64,000 bases of DNA from Yamagishiella unicocca (taxonomy: Eukaryota; Chlorophyta; Chlorophyceae; Chlamydomonadales; Volvocaceae), in contig BDSL01000028.1 in assembly GCA_003116995.1 (NCBI GenBank), forward strand, positions 972,781 to 1,036,780, given 5' to 3'. Numbering within the stretch: the first letter of the stretch is position 1; every line of letters starts with the position of its first letter. Position numbers and translations under genes: made by a program. Positions 12,310-24,100 of this stretch are shown here, one piece after another. A model generated the notes under the pieces. That model worked only from the letters and a program-made list of their open reading frames with translations. It ran no database searches and was not told the DNA's origin.

Positions 12310-12760
12310 AAGCCGAAACGTGAAGAGAAGCTATGGAGGGTGTGCGGGTGAGTAGTAGTACTTGTTGCGGGTGAGGTTGGCGCTGATAATGAACTTACAG
12401 GGCTCGCACGTCGTAGCAGAGCTGCTTGCCTGCCTTGCGCAAAACAACACCCCGCTGAGTCCCCAGGTACCTTTGACCACCCACACCACCCACCAGCACC
12501 GCCTAAAACACTCCGAATGATGAAGTATACATGCTGCCATATAGCTATCACCACAACTATGGATGTCCTTGAGCAAATTGGTTCACTTGCAGCGGTGCGC
12601 CGGACATACAGCGGGCAGGCGAGGAGGACCACTGCTCTGCCGCCAATCCATGCCTGCTCTGAACCATCCGTGGCTGCGGCGGCCTACACCTTCGCCTCTC
12701 GTTGAATAGTTCAAGTACTAGGAGAGGGACAAACGTCGCGAAGGTCTTCAGGCTACTCCC

Positions 12761-12813
12761 ATGCGCCCGATGGCTCTACCTTCTGGTCTGGGGCCCACTG
12801 TAACAGTTATTAC
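12761..12813 (+). repeat. Dispersed repeat family 1, copy 1
   Basis: Begins ATGCGCCCGATGGCTCTACC, then TGGTCTGGGGCCCACTGTAA. It lacks the outer TGTCAGGCG present in copy 2 and lies 131 bases upstream of copy 2 in the same orientation. Confidence 0.7.
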
Positions 12814-12891
12814 CATGCAAGCCCTACGGGGTTTCTGGTGGTTTGCCATACCTCGGTCGACTGGTTTGTTTTCTTTTTGAGCCTCTTTCAA

Positions 12892-14000
12892 TGTCAGGCG
12901 ATGCGCCCGATGGCTCTACCGTATGGTCTGAGCCCCACTGTAAGAGTTGCTGCCCCCTTACGCACCGCACTCATCCCGGGTACTATTACCGCCAGGCGCC
13001 AGCACCCCTTGGCAGCCGTTCAACCAGGTTCCAGCTCCAAGGCAAGCAAGGTTTCGATACCGGTACCGTCCTCGACTGGAAGATAGCTGCTTCCGGACGC
13101 CGTCCAGTACCAAGCGAGTGAGCGTCAGAGTCACACCGCCAGCTAGCGCACCTGCGACAATGGCTTGGGGGGCCCTCCCGTCTGGCAGTCAAGGGCAGGT
13201 ACGGTAGGGCGGTGCGCGCTGCAGCCGCTCCTGCTTACTTCCTCTGGCCACAGACCCTCACGTGCCCTTCTCGCTGCCAACAGGCACTAGGCGCGTGAGT
13301 CGCAAAGGCAGGAACGGTATCTACCGCATCTTCGCGCCGAGTCACACTAGGAAGCCGAACACTCCGACATTAGGTTTGCCACATGCTTCAATTGTACAAT
13401 TTGTTTCCTTTGCACTCGTCAGCGGAAGCGCGGTCCATCGCTGTCCTGTGAGGTAGGGACCAAACCGTCCAAGGACAATTCGACTCGATAAATGTCTTGA
13501 GTCCCTTGATTCGACTCGATGAGCGCCTCAAGTGGTATACTACATGTGATGGTTTAAGCCATGTACTAACGAAATGGAATCCACCGACCACTCTTATGGC
13601 CGATCCCCCAACGCGGTCTATGTATGCGTCCTGTTTAGGTCTTGATTGGCCGAAGGGTGCCCAAGCGGCACAATGAAATGCCGGGCCAATCGAAACTGAA
13701 ACGGCTAACCCTCGATAGCTGAGGGCGGCAGAACACCCGTTCCGGTAACGGAAAATTGTGACGAACTAGCGTGGCTCCGATCGTGTTGGACCCGTAGCGC
13801 CCAGACCCTCCAGAGGAGTGCCAAACCCCCACCAATGGCCACCAAGCCATCCGTCCTCTTAGGCTTCCAGCTGCTCGTGGTGAGCCAGATCATCACATGA
13901 GATGTTTTGCGACGGAGGAGGGTGTGTGCGTGGTACTTGTTGTAACGGTTACAGTGGGTTCCAGACCAAGAGGTAGAACCATCGGGCGCATCGCCTGACA
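12892..14000. mobile_element. Candidate non-autonomous element with about 55-bp terminal inverted repeats
   Basis: The left end (12892-12950, + strand) reads TGTCAGGCGATGCGCCCGAT, then GGCTCTACC and a GGTCTG block. The right end (13941-14000) is its reverse complement with few changes and ends GCATCGCCTGACA. Both ends point inward over 1.1 kb with no recognisable transposase. No target-site duplication is obvious. The same 55-bp sequence occurs alone at 12761, 17841 and 18769, so these could be solo ends or an unrelated short repeat. Confidence 0.45.
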
Positions 14001-14216
14001 CTGAGGAATACGGAGTGGTACTGTTGCGGACATCGTCGAGGGCCCCGGAACACGGGGTAGGGCCATCATGCGCGCAAGGCCGAGGAATGGTGGAGGTACA
14101 TGGTAACGCGGGGTTTCCCAGGTCCCATGGAATTCCCATGCGTCCTTCGGACACTCTGTTGGTGCGCCTCTTCATGGATTGCCGCCAGGAAAGATGAACG
14201 ACCAGATGAACGGCTT

Positions 14217-14329
14217 GTTGCACAGATTGCACCATCCTAGCATCTAGAGGTGAAACGGCCTGGTTCAGTCGGCATAAACGACCAGGCAGTTTCACCATCG
14301 AGATGCTAGGATGGTGCAACTTGTGCAGC
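14217..14329. repeat. Long imperfect hairpin (48-bp arms, 16-base loop)
   Basis: The left arm 14217-14264 and right arm 14281-14329 are reverse complements with only a few mismatches. The core TTGCACCATCCTAGCATCT is exact in both arms. The loop is 14265-14280. It could be a fold-back mobile element or a small-RNA precursor of the long-hairpin kind known in Chlamydomonas. Confidence 0.75.
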
Positions 14330-15715
14330 ACTGCAGGGGCGTACTGGGCTGCCAAGGCTGTGCCGGCAGACCCCAAACAAATTGATTCACGCGCTTACGG
14401 CAATTATCACGGCAACCACGCTGAGAAACGAACCCTTTCTTCAGCCAAATCCGCACAGTGTGTCGAGTGACGCCTTGCCTGAGAGCCTGACCCTGTGCCA
14501 TGAGCCGTGCTTTCTCTTGCCTGCTGTGAGAAGGCAACCTCCTACAGGGCGGATGCTGCAGAGAATCCACTGGTCCCAGTCCAGCCCAGTCGTTGTGAAA
14601 TTAGTTGGCCTAGGAATAGTGTGCGCTAGAAGTTATCATCGAAGCAGGTGCCGTTCCTTTGTCGCAGTGGAAATGAGGCCTGAAGTACCTGCGCAATCCT
14701 TCCTTGGTAGTGTCCCTTTGGAGACGAGTCTTGCAATTCCATGCAAGAGTAGAGAAATACTGATTGCCGGGCTCGACAACAGAAAATTCTGGCTCTGCAC
14801 CTTCGGCTCGTAAAGTAGTTCTCGTTGGTCGCGAGCCGGGATAATATGCCCAAATCGACAGCGACGCTGACGACAGACGTGAATAACAGTCACAACAAAG
14901 AGGACCCTGTATGGCTGCCAGCTATCACTAAAGCGGATCCTGTATGGCTACCAGCTAGCACTGGCTGCATCGCGTAAAGTCGCGAAGGTACGATGCCGCC
15001 GAATGGACGATACCCAGACAGCAAAAATACTATGCAGACGCGATAACATCACGCCTTAAGCGGTTGCCACTGAACGCCTGCCATCATTTCTTCATTTTTC
15101 GTGCCCGTAAGAGGCCAACGTACTTGATGTAGCTGGTTAGTCTACGACTTAAAAACCGCTACACTCGAGCGGTGATTCGGCAAGCGCCAGTATGGCATTT
15201 TTCACAGCCTTCGACTTGCAAAGAAATATTCCTAATTTTCGCTTTTATAAACGCAGGACCTGAACGAATTGGACCATTCTGTGATTGTGCACTTGTGACA
15301 AGAGACAATAATAAGTTTTAAAGCTCACGATTAGGTACGACACGGTGGGCGCGCTTGCGCTGCCACCAATGTCCTCCGACCGGCTCACAATTATGATAGT
15401 GTAAACCCGTAAGGTCGCTACACCTGCAAGCGCCGCTGGTATTGCTGGTCTGATACAGGACGCATCGTCCTTCGGCAGCCGTCCGTGGCAGTCCGTGAGT
15501 GGTAAGCGATTGCGGCGGCATCCGACATGTAGTAGTGGAATACGGAGCTTGTATATGATATTGAATGTAATACCATTCCGGAGAGCCTAAATTTGTGCAA
15601 GGGCGGTCCTTGGCACCTTAAGTGACAGTTTCAAGATTGTACTGATCCGTCGACCACTAACCTGCAGGACAAGAGCAATAAATCCAGCATTGCGACTCTC
15701 TGACTTCCTGCCGCA

Positions 15716-18611
15716 ATGAAGCGGCCTTCACTGCGGGCGCAGCGGCCAGGCGCAGCGTGGAACGTCGTACTAGTTATCAGCTTTATGCTGGTGACCCGCG
15801 CCTACGCAGCGGTTCCATTTTCACCACCACCACCACCTCCACCTCCTAACGACCCGCCCAGCCCTCCTCCACAACTGCCGCCCAGCCCACCGCAACTGCC
15901 GCCCAGCCCACCGCAACTGCCACCCAGCCCACCGCAACTGCCGCCAAGCCCACCACAACTGCCGCCGAGCCCATCGCCGAGCCCACCGCAACTTCCACCG
16001 AGCCCACCGCAACTGCCGCCAAGCCCACCGCAGCTGCCGCCAAGCCCACCACCACAACTGCCGCTCAGCCCACCGCAACCACCTCCAAGCCCACCACAAC
16101 TGCCGCCCAACCCACCACAACTGCCACCCAGCCCATTGCCTGAACTGCCGCCAAGCCCACCGCAACTGCCACCAAGCCCACCGCAACTGCCGCCCAGCCC
16201 ACCGCAACTGCCGCCCAGCCCACCGCAACTGCCGCCCAGCCCACCGCAACTGCCGCCCAGCCCGCCACCACAACTGCCGCCCAGCCCACCGCAACTGCCG
16301 CCCAGCCCACCGCAACTGCCGCCCAGCCCGCCACCACAACTGCCGCCCAGCCCACCGCAACTGCCGCCCAGCCCACCGCAACTGCCGCCCAGCCCACCGC
16401 AACTGCCGCCCAGCCCGCCGCCACAACTGCCGCCCGGCCCGCCACCACAACTGCCGCCCAGCCCGCCGCCACAACTGCCGCCCAGCCCGCCACAACTGCC
16501 GCCCAGCCCACTGCCGCAACTGCCACCCAGCCCACCACAACTGCCGCCAAGCCCGCCGCCACAACTGCCGCCCAATCCTCCACCACAACTGCCGCCCAGC
16601 CCACCGCAACTGCCGCCCAGCCCACCACAACTGCCGCCCAGCCCACCACCACAACTGCCGCCCAGTCCGCCACCGTTCAGCCCGCCGCCTTTACATCCTC
16701 CCAGCCCAACCCCAAGCCCACAGCCCAGTCCACCGCCTGAAGCTCCACCCAGCCCACCGCCCAGCCCTGCCCCCAGCCCACTGCCTCCGAGCCCGCCACC
16801 CAGCCCACTCCCTCCCATTCCGCCGGCCACACCTCCGCCCAGCCCGCCCCCTGGCCTGCCGCCAAGCCCACCGCCTCCATGGCCACCCAGTCCACCACCT
16901 CAACCGCCATCTAGTCCCCCTCCTTCCCCTTCGCCGAGTGCTCCCCCCTCGCCTCCGCCACCACCGCCACCCCCCCTGAAACCCGCATCACCCTCATCGC
17001 CGCCAACTTTGTCATCACCACCACCACCGCCACCACCCCTGAAACCCGTATCACCCTCATCGCCGCCAGCCTTATCATCACCACCACCACCACCACCTCC
17101 AGGCCCGCCACGGTCACCATCTCCGCCAGCACAGCCGGCACCTGGCCTACCACCACCGGCCCCCCCATCACCCGTAGCCCCGCCTTCGGCCCCCCCATCA
17201 CCTTCTCCCCTTGCACCTGCACCGGTGGCGCCCTCGCCCAGCTCCCCCCAACCACTTCCACCGCAGCTTTCAGCTCCTCCAGGGTCTCCTGCTCCGGTCG
17301 CACCGCCAACGAATCCGCCCAGCCCCCAGTTGCCCAGCTCCCCACCATCACTTCCACCGCAGCCTTGGAGCCCACCAGGGTCCCCTGCTCCGGGCACACC
17401 GCCAACGGATCCGCCCAGCCCCCAGTTGCCCAGCTCCCTCCCAATACTTTCGCCCAGCCCTCACCTTCCTGCTCCGAAATCGCCGAAGCAACGGGCTCCT
17501 CCTCCGCCTCCCGAATCGCGCTTTCCAGCCGCCAACACCGTCTGGCCGTCAGGCGCCACCTCTGCTAACGACCCCAGCGGTGCGTCCCAGCCCCGGGGCG
17601 CCATTAGGAACATTATTGGCGAACCTCCCGCAACAGAAATGGCACTCACGAAGTGCAGGATGAAGTACGACGACTTTGTCGCCTCCAACGCCTGGATTCC
17701 GCCAAACAACTATGTGAGTCATGCTGTGGCCCATTTGAGGATCTTGGTCCCGGCCTAGGGGGTGCCTAGCTCTGCGGACGCGTTGACTTGTTGCCCGCAG
17801 TTGTGCGTTGCCTTAGGTTGGGATCTTACCGCACTAGTAGTAATCGTTACAGTGGGACCCATACCAAAAGATAGAGCCATCGGGCGCACCGCCTGCCACG
17901 GAATGTACTGGACGTGCGAGCTCAGGATCGCGCCATGACCCGACCGGCTCCAATGTTCCGACAGTTTCTTCGACTAGGCTACGCATGCCACGCTAGCAGG
18001 ACCTGACCGGCCGTAATTATGCGCTAGCTGCATTCCGTACACATGACACAGCGACACTATATGCCTTTTGCTTCTTTCGTGGGTGGGTCTGCGACACGCC
18101 GTGGATGGCGCAAAGCAGTAACAAGTTATCGTTACACAACATCGCACGACATCGTAGCGCCGGCGAGGATACCGGTACCAACCATACTTGCACGATTGAT
18201 ACAACAGACGCCACTCAGAGGCCCAGTACTGACGCTCAGCCCGCACATTCCGCACCCCTGCTTTCGCGACGCAAGGTGAACCGCTGGGGCGAGGCAAGCT
18301 TCCCCGCGGATCAGGACACTCGGTACAGCGCGATCGGCAGCTTCGTGTTCTCTATCGTAGTGCAGGGCAGGCAGAAGCCGTTCGTCTTCAGCAGCATTGA
18401 ACTGATTTCGAGGAATGACATGGGCGCGCTCAGCGTTGCAATCAAGCAGAATGTGACGGCTAGATCCCTGAAGTGCGGATGGAACCGCGTCTTCCTGCCT
18501 CCTTCCCTTAACCTGCTGAGCACCAGCATCACGGCCATTCGCTTCAACTTAGCTGACGGCAAGAAGAAGCAGCCCGCCATCGGCGGAGTTGGCCTGGAGC
18601 CCAAACAGTAA
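15716..18611 (+). CDS. Secreted hydroxyproline-rich glycoprotein with unknown C-terminal domain
   Basis: Exon 1 (15716-17713, 666 codons) starts at an ATG followed by a signal peptide: a basic N-end, then [17 protein letters not shown], with likely cleavage before AVPF. Next comes a rod of PPSPPQL heptads, then Pro/Ser/Ala-rich sequence, then a globular start ([20 protein letters not shown]). The donor is TAT|GTGAGT at 17713. The last exon ends at 18611 and carries [14 protein letters not shown] and [15 protein letters not shown]. Its acceptor may be 18219, 18240 or 18276, since all three are phase 0; joining NNY to VNRWGEA at 18276 reads best. It is probably a cell-wall or matrix protein with extensin-like glycosylation. 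The pherophorin cysteine pattern is not visible, so I do not call it a pherophorin. The C-terminal domain is not recognised. Confidence 0.75.
15850..16680 (+). repeat. 21-bp coding repeat, PPSPPQL heptads
   Basis: More than 30 copies of a unit reading CCGCCCAGCCCACCGCAACTG, with occasional 3-base insertions giving SPPPQL. All changes are multiples of three, so the frame is kept. Ser-Pro-Pro units are typical sites for prolyl hydroxylation and arabinosylation. Confidence 0.9.
17841..17898 (-). repeat. Dispersed repeat family 1, copy 4 (inside the HRGP intron)
   Basis: The reverse complement carries GGTGCGCCCGATGGCTCTA and CCCACTGTAACGATTAC. It sits in the HRGP intron and so is transcribed and removed by splicing. 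Confidence 0.7.
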
Positions 18612-18768
18612 CTGAGTTGTTCGTTTCGAAGCTTGCGGAGGGTGTGCCGTACGTAAATTCGCTTAGTGCTTGGAGTGACATCCAGCTATCGGTTTTGTTC
18701 GTCCTATTAATATACAATTTGTGTAGCAGGAAACAGCTACGGGTGCGGGGTTTCGTATCTGTTGTTGT

Positions 18769-18830
18769 ATTGTTACAGTGGGCTCCAGACCTTAAAAGGT
18801 AGAGCCATCGGGCGCATCGCCTGACTGACA
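18769..18830 (-). repeat. Dispersed repeat family 1, copy 5
   Basis: The reverse complement begins TGTCAGTCAGGCGATGCGCC and continues to GAGCCCACTGTAACAATAC. It lies just 3' of the HRGP stop codon. Confidence 0.7.
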
Positions 18831-20119
18831 CGTATGTGATGGTGGATTTGTTTCTGCTTGGGCTCGTGTGTATGCCAAAAGTCGATGTCAATTTGCATCG
18901 TAGGCGAGTATTCAGTTAGATTGCCCCACCTGGGAAAGCTCAGCGGTCCCTTGGGTACTGTGAAGTGGCTGTGACTACTACCATGAAAAGGCGCGGAATC
19001 GTCGTCTAGGGGACGCATATGCCCAACAGCAGGGGACACCCAGGACCAAGCGCAGGCGAGGCGCAACACGCGTGTGACAAGTCACCAAATATTAATGCGT
19101 TCCTATTATTGCCGCGTTGTTGGCAGGTAGAGCTGTACGTTTACAGTCTCCTTTCAGACCTCATGCTGCAGTTAGTGATGACGCCAGGTTTCGGGGAATG
19201 GGTGCCGGTGCCTGCTGTGGCTGTGTGAGGGACATGAGGGTTATGGCTGTACGGCGGCTGCACGGATGAAACTCAATGTGTGTGGGATCGTGTAGCTGAC
19301 ATGGACGCCCGGACTTGGCAAAGGCCCCAACATGCCCCAATGGGTCATCGCCACATCACGCCACGTTGAAGGTTGTTTGGACTATTTTGCTTGCAGCAAG
19401 CGAGAGCAGGTGCGCGCGAATCGGTTTTTGGGCCATAGCCCCTGCGCGGAAAAACCTTGTACGAAGTGACTTGAGCCGAGGATGCGTTAGCCTACGTGCT
19501 CATTTCTGCAAGAAAACCCACTTAAGCAAGTAAAAAGGACACCATACCTCGTAATGTAACTTTTCGGTGTTGGCCATGACGCCTCCGGAACAAGCCACGC
19601 TGGCATGAACGCATGATGCATGGCCTGCAGTAGTCAGCCCGATGCGCGCTGGTAGTAACTGCTTTATTCGCCTCCACCGGCCAGCCAGGAGCCTCGCTAC
19701 CCGCTGCGTAGCGGGCATGTCGCCCCAGCTCCCGGCGACGCTGCACCTGGCCAGGGCATGGGCTGCCGAGCATCCTCAGAGGACCTAGACATGCAGCCTG
19801 CGTCGGCGAGCTTGGGCGGAACCCAGCAGACGACCCAAGGACACCTCGAAAAGCACAACAGACGCCGGGCAAAATCAGGGCAAGCGGGGGGCCCCAGAAA
19901 ACGGGGCCACCCCGTACGACAAGCCAGCCCTAGCAGCCAGCAGGAAAGCCCCCAAAGGCGCAGGAACATACAAGACAGGATATCCCGCCGCGCCCAAGGC
20001 GGCGGGGCCCCAATAAAAATCCAACCAGGCACCTCCCACCCGCGAAACAACGCCCTACCCAAGCAACCGGCCAACAAAGGGAATTTCAGCACGACGGGCA
20101 GTCCCAACAAACATCACGG

Positions 20120-20254
20120 CATGGGCCTTTCCTCTTGTTCTGGGTTCGCCCGGGCTTGGGGACACTGTAACATCTCCATATCATCTTAATAACGAGAGAT
20201 TTTTCAATGCCCTAAAGCCTGGGCGAATCCAGGTCAAGAAGAGGGGCCCATGTC
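20120..20254. repeat. Dispersed repeat family 2, fold-back pair
   Basis: 20120-20178 reads CATGGGCCTTTCCTCTTG, then TGGGTTCGCCCGGGCTTGGG. 20206-20254 is an imperfect reverse complement of it, about 27 bases away. The same sequence recurs at 54027-54070 (minus), 54183-54243 and 54410-54480 (both plus). Confidence 0.65.
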
Positions 20255-21104
20255 CCTGGCCTCACCATCATTCACTTACTAATAAGATAAATAACTGTTC
20301 ACTATTACATGCGCGTAACTTCTTATCAATACGAATGTTACAGTGTAATCCTCTTATTATGTAGCAATAAGCAAATTAGCGACGCCAACAGCGAACGTTT
20401 TGCATTGGAACAGCACGGGCAAGTCAGTCACGTTTTTCCAGTGGCATTAGCCCGAGGGGTCTGGTTATATGAACTTATATGCGCAATGTGCGTCAGGTCA
20501 GCGCGCATGTATGGGTAACTTAGTGACGATTTGTCATAACTCCAGATTTGACACCGCAGAATATCGCGGCGATCTCAAACGGCGTTTTAAGGCCTTGCGT
20601 ACTGGATGCAAATATCAGTGAGATTAAGGGATATGGAATTATTATTATGCCTATGGATGTACCGTGTATGGCCTTTTACTTCCAACATTTTTCCCTATAC
20701 GGCAACTCGTAATCTGTTATTCAACAAAGCACGAACTACGTAAAGCCCATACGTCATTTGGATCCGTTAAACACAGGGTGTTGGTTATACGCATATGATG
20801 TACCAACATCCAGGGCTTGAATTTGGCTTGCACGCTTTCTGCAGCATTGTAACGCATGGTCGCGAAACGTCACCTACCGAGTATGACGCACATGTTTACC
20901 TGAAGTTTCTTGATATTTTCAAAGCATATAGATCCAATTGACGCATGGCTGTTGGACTTTGTTTTGCCTCTGCTGGTTGGCGGATGCCGTACGGGCCTTT
21001 GGCCTTAACAGGATTTCGTAACGACACTTCAGACGCACCTACGGAGTATTCACGAGGAATGTCCGCCAGGAAATTTTACATGGATATACCACGCGTACAA
21101 TGTC

Positions 21105-24100
21105 ATGCTTAGGGTTGCGAAACCTACCGCAATGTGCAGCAATCATAGCAAACATAGGCTTCACGCGAGATCGATATGTACAGAGTGGAAATGTAAAGTG
21201 CTCGCACGCGGGAGGCTTCTGGCAGCGATACTGGCCCTCTTCGCAGCTGCCGGTCCGTCGAGTAAATCGGGAGTCGTATGCATTTGAGTGCTGCTACACT
21301 GGACGCTTCATTTGCGTTTTGGGTTGCACAAACAAGGGGCCGCCGTGTTTATTTCTTGCTTGAGGTTGGCGAAGTTTCTGCAGCCCACTAATTCCATAGT
21401 TAACGTAAATATGGTGCACTACCTGTAGATGCTTCTTACCGTGGGTTTACACTCTTCGAAGACACAGCTTTACGTGGGGCTACCGGCAATGCGTGGTCAT
21501 CAATTCTCCTATCGTTCGATGCGTGCGTGGACCTTTGCCTTGCTGACGAAAAATGCAGTGGATTTGAGTTCAGGTATGCAAAGGTAGTGGGGGTACTTAG
21601 TGGACGACGAAAGGTTGGGGCGTCAGGATGCCTCACTGGGTAGATACAGGAGGCCAAGCAGCAGAGGAGCCTGGAGCTGAACTGCACACCGGTTGGCCAA
21701 ATCGGAGATCTGGCGCCGTTGCAGAGCTACAAAGATTAGCTGACGACTTGTACCTTACTTTCGCCCGGCGACGTGTTCGCCCGGCATGCGCAGAAGCGAG
21801 CAAGGGCGTTGCCTTCTGACGGCGACACTCGGGATTCGGCGATCCACGGACGGCACCCGATCGGGTCTGCGAGGTACGAGTCCACAGACCCAGGCGGGCT
21901 GCCTGGGATGGGTGTGCTTGTGCCTAACGCGCGGGGTGGTTGATTGCAACCAGGATGCCCGTGACGCCTCGCTGCAACACCAGTCTAGCTGCTAAAGCCC
22001 ACACTCGCAACCAATATCGATCGCCCCAAGCAACACGATGCAACGTGCCGCTGCACAGCCCACGCCCGCATACTGCGCCGGTGAGGTCACGTGGAACCGG
22101 GGTTGGGAAACCTTCCCCACCAGCGACCCCTGGTTCCGTCAGGCCACCTCTCAACCCGCCGCACAGGGGCGAGGGGATCTAGCATCTGGTCCAGTGGCTG
22201 TGCTCGTTGGGCGACAACCGTGCTCGGCCAACTGCTGGGGCAGTATAGGATTTTAGGGGCGTATGGGGCTAGGGACGTATGGGACATGGTTAGGTCGTAG
22301 GGGATACTACGTCCCAACTTTTGTCCCCTGGTAGGGGACTACACCTGCCTATGCAAGCCTCCCATAACCAACCTTAATCGGACATCGCTAGCTGCCAAGC
22401 TAAGGACGTACCGCGCCCGGCATGCGGCTGGGTGCTCGTTCGGTTCGGTCCACAATGGCGCCGCCAACGTTGCTGCAGCCGTGACACTCGGGCAGGAAGG
22501 ACATTAAAGTCTCACGCCCTGGCACCGACAGGCATTGTAATCATGATTCTCACGGATCGTCGGCACCTGCTGATACCGGCACAGCTAATACCGGTACAGC
22601 GTGGCACATGGGAAATCGGATGACCGTCTGACTCCCTGCTCCCTCCGCACGACAGGTTATGACTGGTGCGGCCCCAACCCCCCCATCCTGGCGTCTATGC
22701 CGCTGTCGTGCGGTACGCACAATGTCTCGCTGCCGTACGCCTACGTTCGCGCACCGCTGGTGCTGGTGTCGTTTGCGGGAGTGGAAGCAGCAGCACACGC
22801 AACCTTGGCTGGGTAGGTAGTTGTTACGGTTTCTGGTTGGGGGTTGGGGGGCTGCCCTGCAGCGCGGGAGTCAGCGCTCACCCGCACCTGCATGGCTGCC
22901 GTACGATCGTCGCCCACAGATGTTCGCTCCGATCTTCCTTATAGCTTTGAGCGTACGGCGCGAATCCCCCCGTTTGGGTTGCGGCTGGTCGGCTAAGCTG
23001 TCACCCGCACAGTGCGCTGGCAGCGCTAGGTGTATTTGACGGCATTGCCTACTTTGGCAACTTACCGTAACGCACGCTGCGGTGCATTGACCCGCAGCAC
23101 GGGGGTCGTCGTTGAGGTGCTGGAGGTGACGACATCGTGGTTCCTGCTGCGCTTGACGTCGGAGGCGCCAACTGGCGACCCGGACGTTGGTAACGGGGCG
23201 GACGTCCGCTGGACTATTCATTACGCTGCCTTCGACGGCCTGCCGCCGGGTGAGTGACGCGCGGGCCGGACCCTCATCTCTGACGTGAATCGGCACTGGC
23301 CGCTTGACGAAATTGCGCATGTTTGTCGTTGTTATCGTTGTACCGCAAGGACTGTCTCAACGAGGGCCCTGACCTTGGGCTGTGATGGTGAACGCGAGGT
23401 ATTGGTGACATTGGGTGGGAGGTATTGGTGACATTGGGTGGCGAGGCTGGCTGTACGGCATCACAGAACGTCTACAGAACAGCTACGTCCGTCAGCTACA
23501 TCGGCTTGGTCCCTCCTCCCTCTGCGACTTCAGGGGTGGAGCACTTGCAAGCGGACCGATGCGCCACTGCCGCCGGTCTAAATAATCACTTCGCAACCGC
23601 GCATTCGCGGTTGTGCCCTCCCGCTATCGACGCACTGCCGGACGCCAGAAGTGACGGCGAAGTATCGGCGGGAGGTCCGCGGCGTGCCTTTATCAGTACT
23701 CGCACGCTCCCTGCGCTCACAGCATCATCGGGCGCAACCGTAAGTGCGCTGAAGCGCGGAATCGATCCTGACGCCATGCGAGTGACGGACGCATTGTAAG
23801 ACCTTGGCACCAGAGAAAGTGAGGAACGCATAACTCTTGCCGCAAAACTGGGACGTGTCTCGCCAAAAAAGAGTAACCAAGGATAACCCGAGTCCAACCA
23901 AACGCGCACCACCGCACGCTGACGCCGTACGTTGGCTTACGCAGGTTCCGATCGACGCGCCTGGGAGCAGCCCTGCGGCGGACTTCCTCCTGATTGGGAG
24001 TCACCCCTACATCACCACAGGTGCGAAGCGCGCAGACAGCCGGCCGGGCTCGGAGCGCGTTCCCGGCTGGGCGTTGGCGAAGGTTGCGGAGGGGAGGGGG

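Larger units (their letters stand above)
11672..15715. other. Non-coding interval between CACTIN and the HRGP gene
   Basis: It holds the CACTIN 3' UTR, three copies of a roughly 55-bp dispersed repeat, a long inverted repeat and the upstream region of the HRGP gene. A TTTATAAAC stretch at about 15243 could be a TATA-like element but is 470 bases from the ATG. I found no exon with supported splice sites on either strand. Confidence 0.5.
18612..21104. other. Non-coding interval before the first giant gene
   Basis: It begins with the HRGP 3' UTR. A TGTAA is at 19555, with none nearer. From about 20260 to 21100 the base composition is clearly more A+T-rich than the genes. An open frame at 19758-20189 encodes a Gln/Arg/Gly-rich polar peptide ending in a family 2 repeat, which could be a retroelement remnant. 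No supported exon was found. Confidence 0.45.

Noticed and set aside
14292..14570. Minus-strand frame with a helix-turn-helix-looking stretch (ALRQGVTRHTVRIWLKKG)
   Set aside because: Only 92 codons, overlaps the hairpin, with no catalytic residues or flanking transposase sequence. Too weak to call a transposase remnant.
15802..16830. Antisense Gly/Ser/Cys-rich frames over the HRGP exon
   Set aside because: Shadows of the PPSPPQL repeat; no supporting signals.
15716..18611. Calling the HRGP a pherophorin
   Set aside because: The Pro-rich rod is shared by many wall proteins, and the conserved Cys-containing pherophorin domain is not visible in the C-terminal exons.
19697..20189. Open frames on both strands around 19.7-20.2 kb
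   Set aside because: No splice sites, homology or codon pattern of the neighbouring genes. At most a retroelement relic, mentioned in the interval entry.
21650..21745. Alternative exon 3 for giant gene 1 starting at GAGGCCAAGCAG
   Set aside because: It gives either an early stop or no phase-correct donor. The exon at 21794-21873 matches the paralogue in length (80 bases), phase and sequence (ends GLRG).
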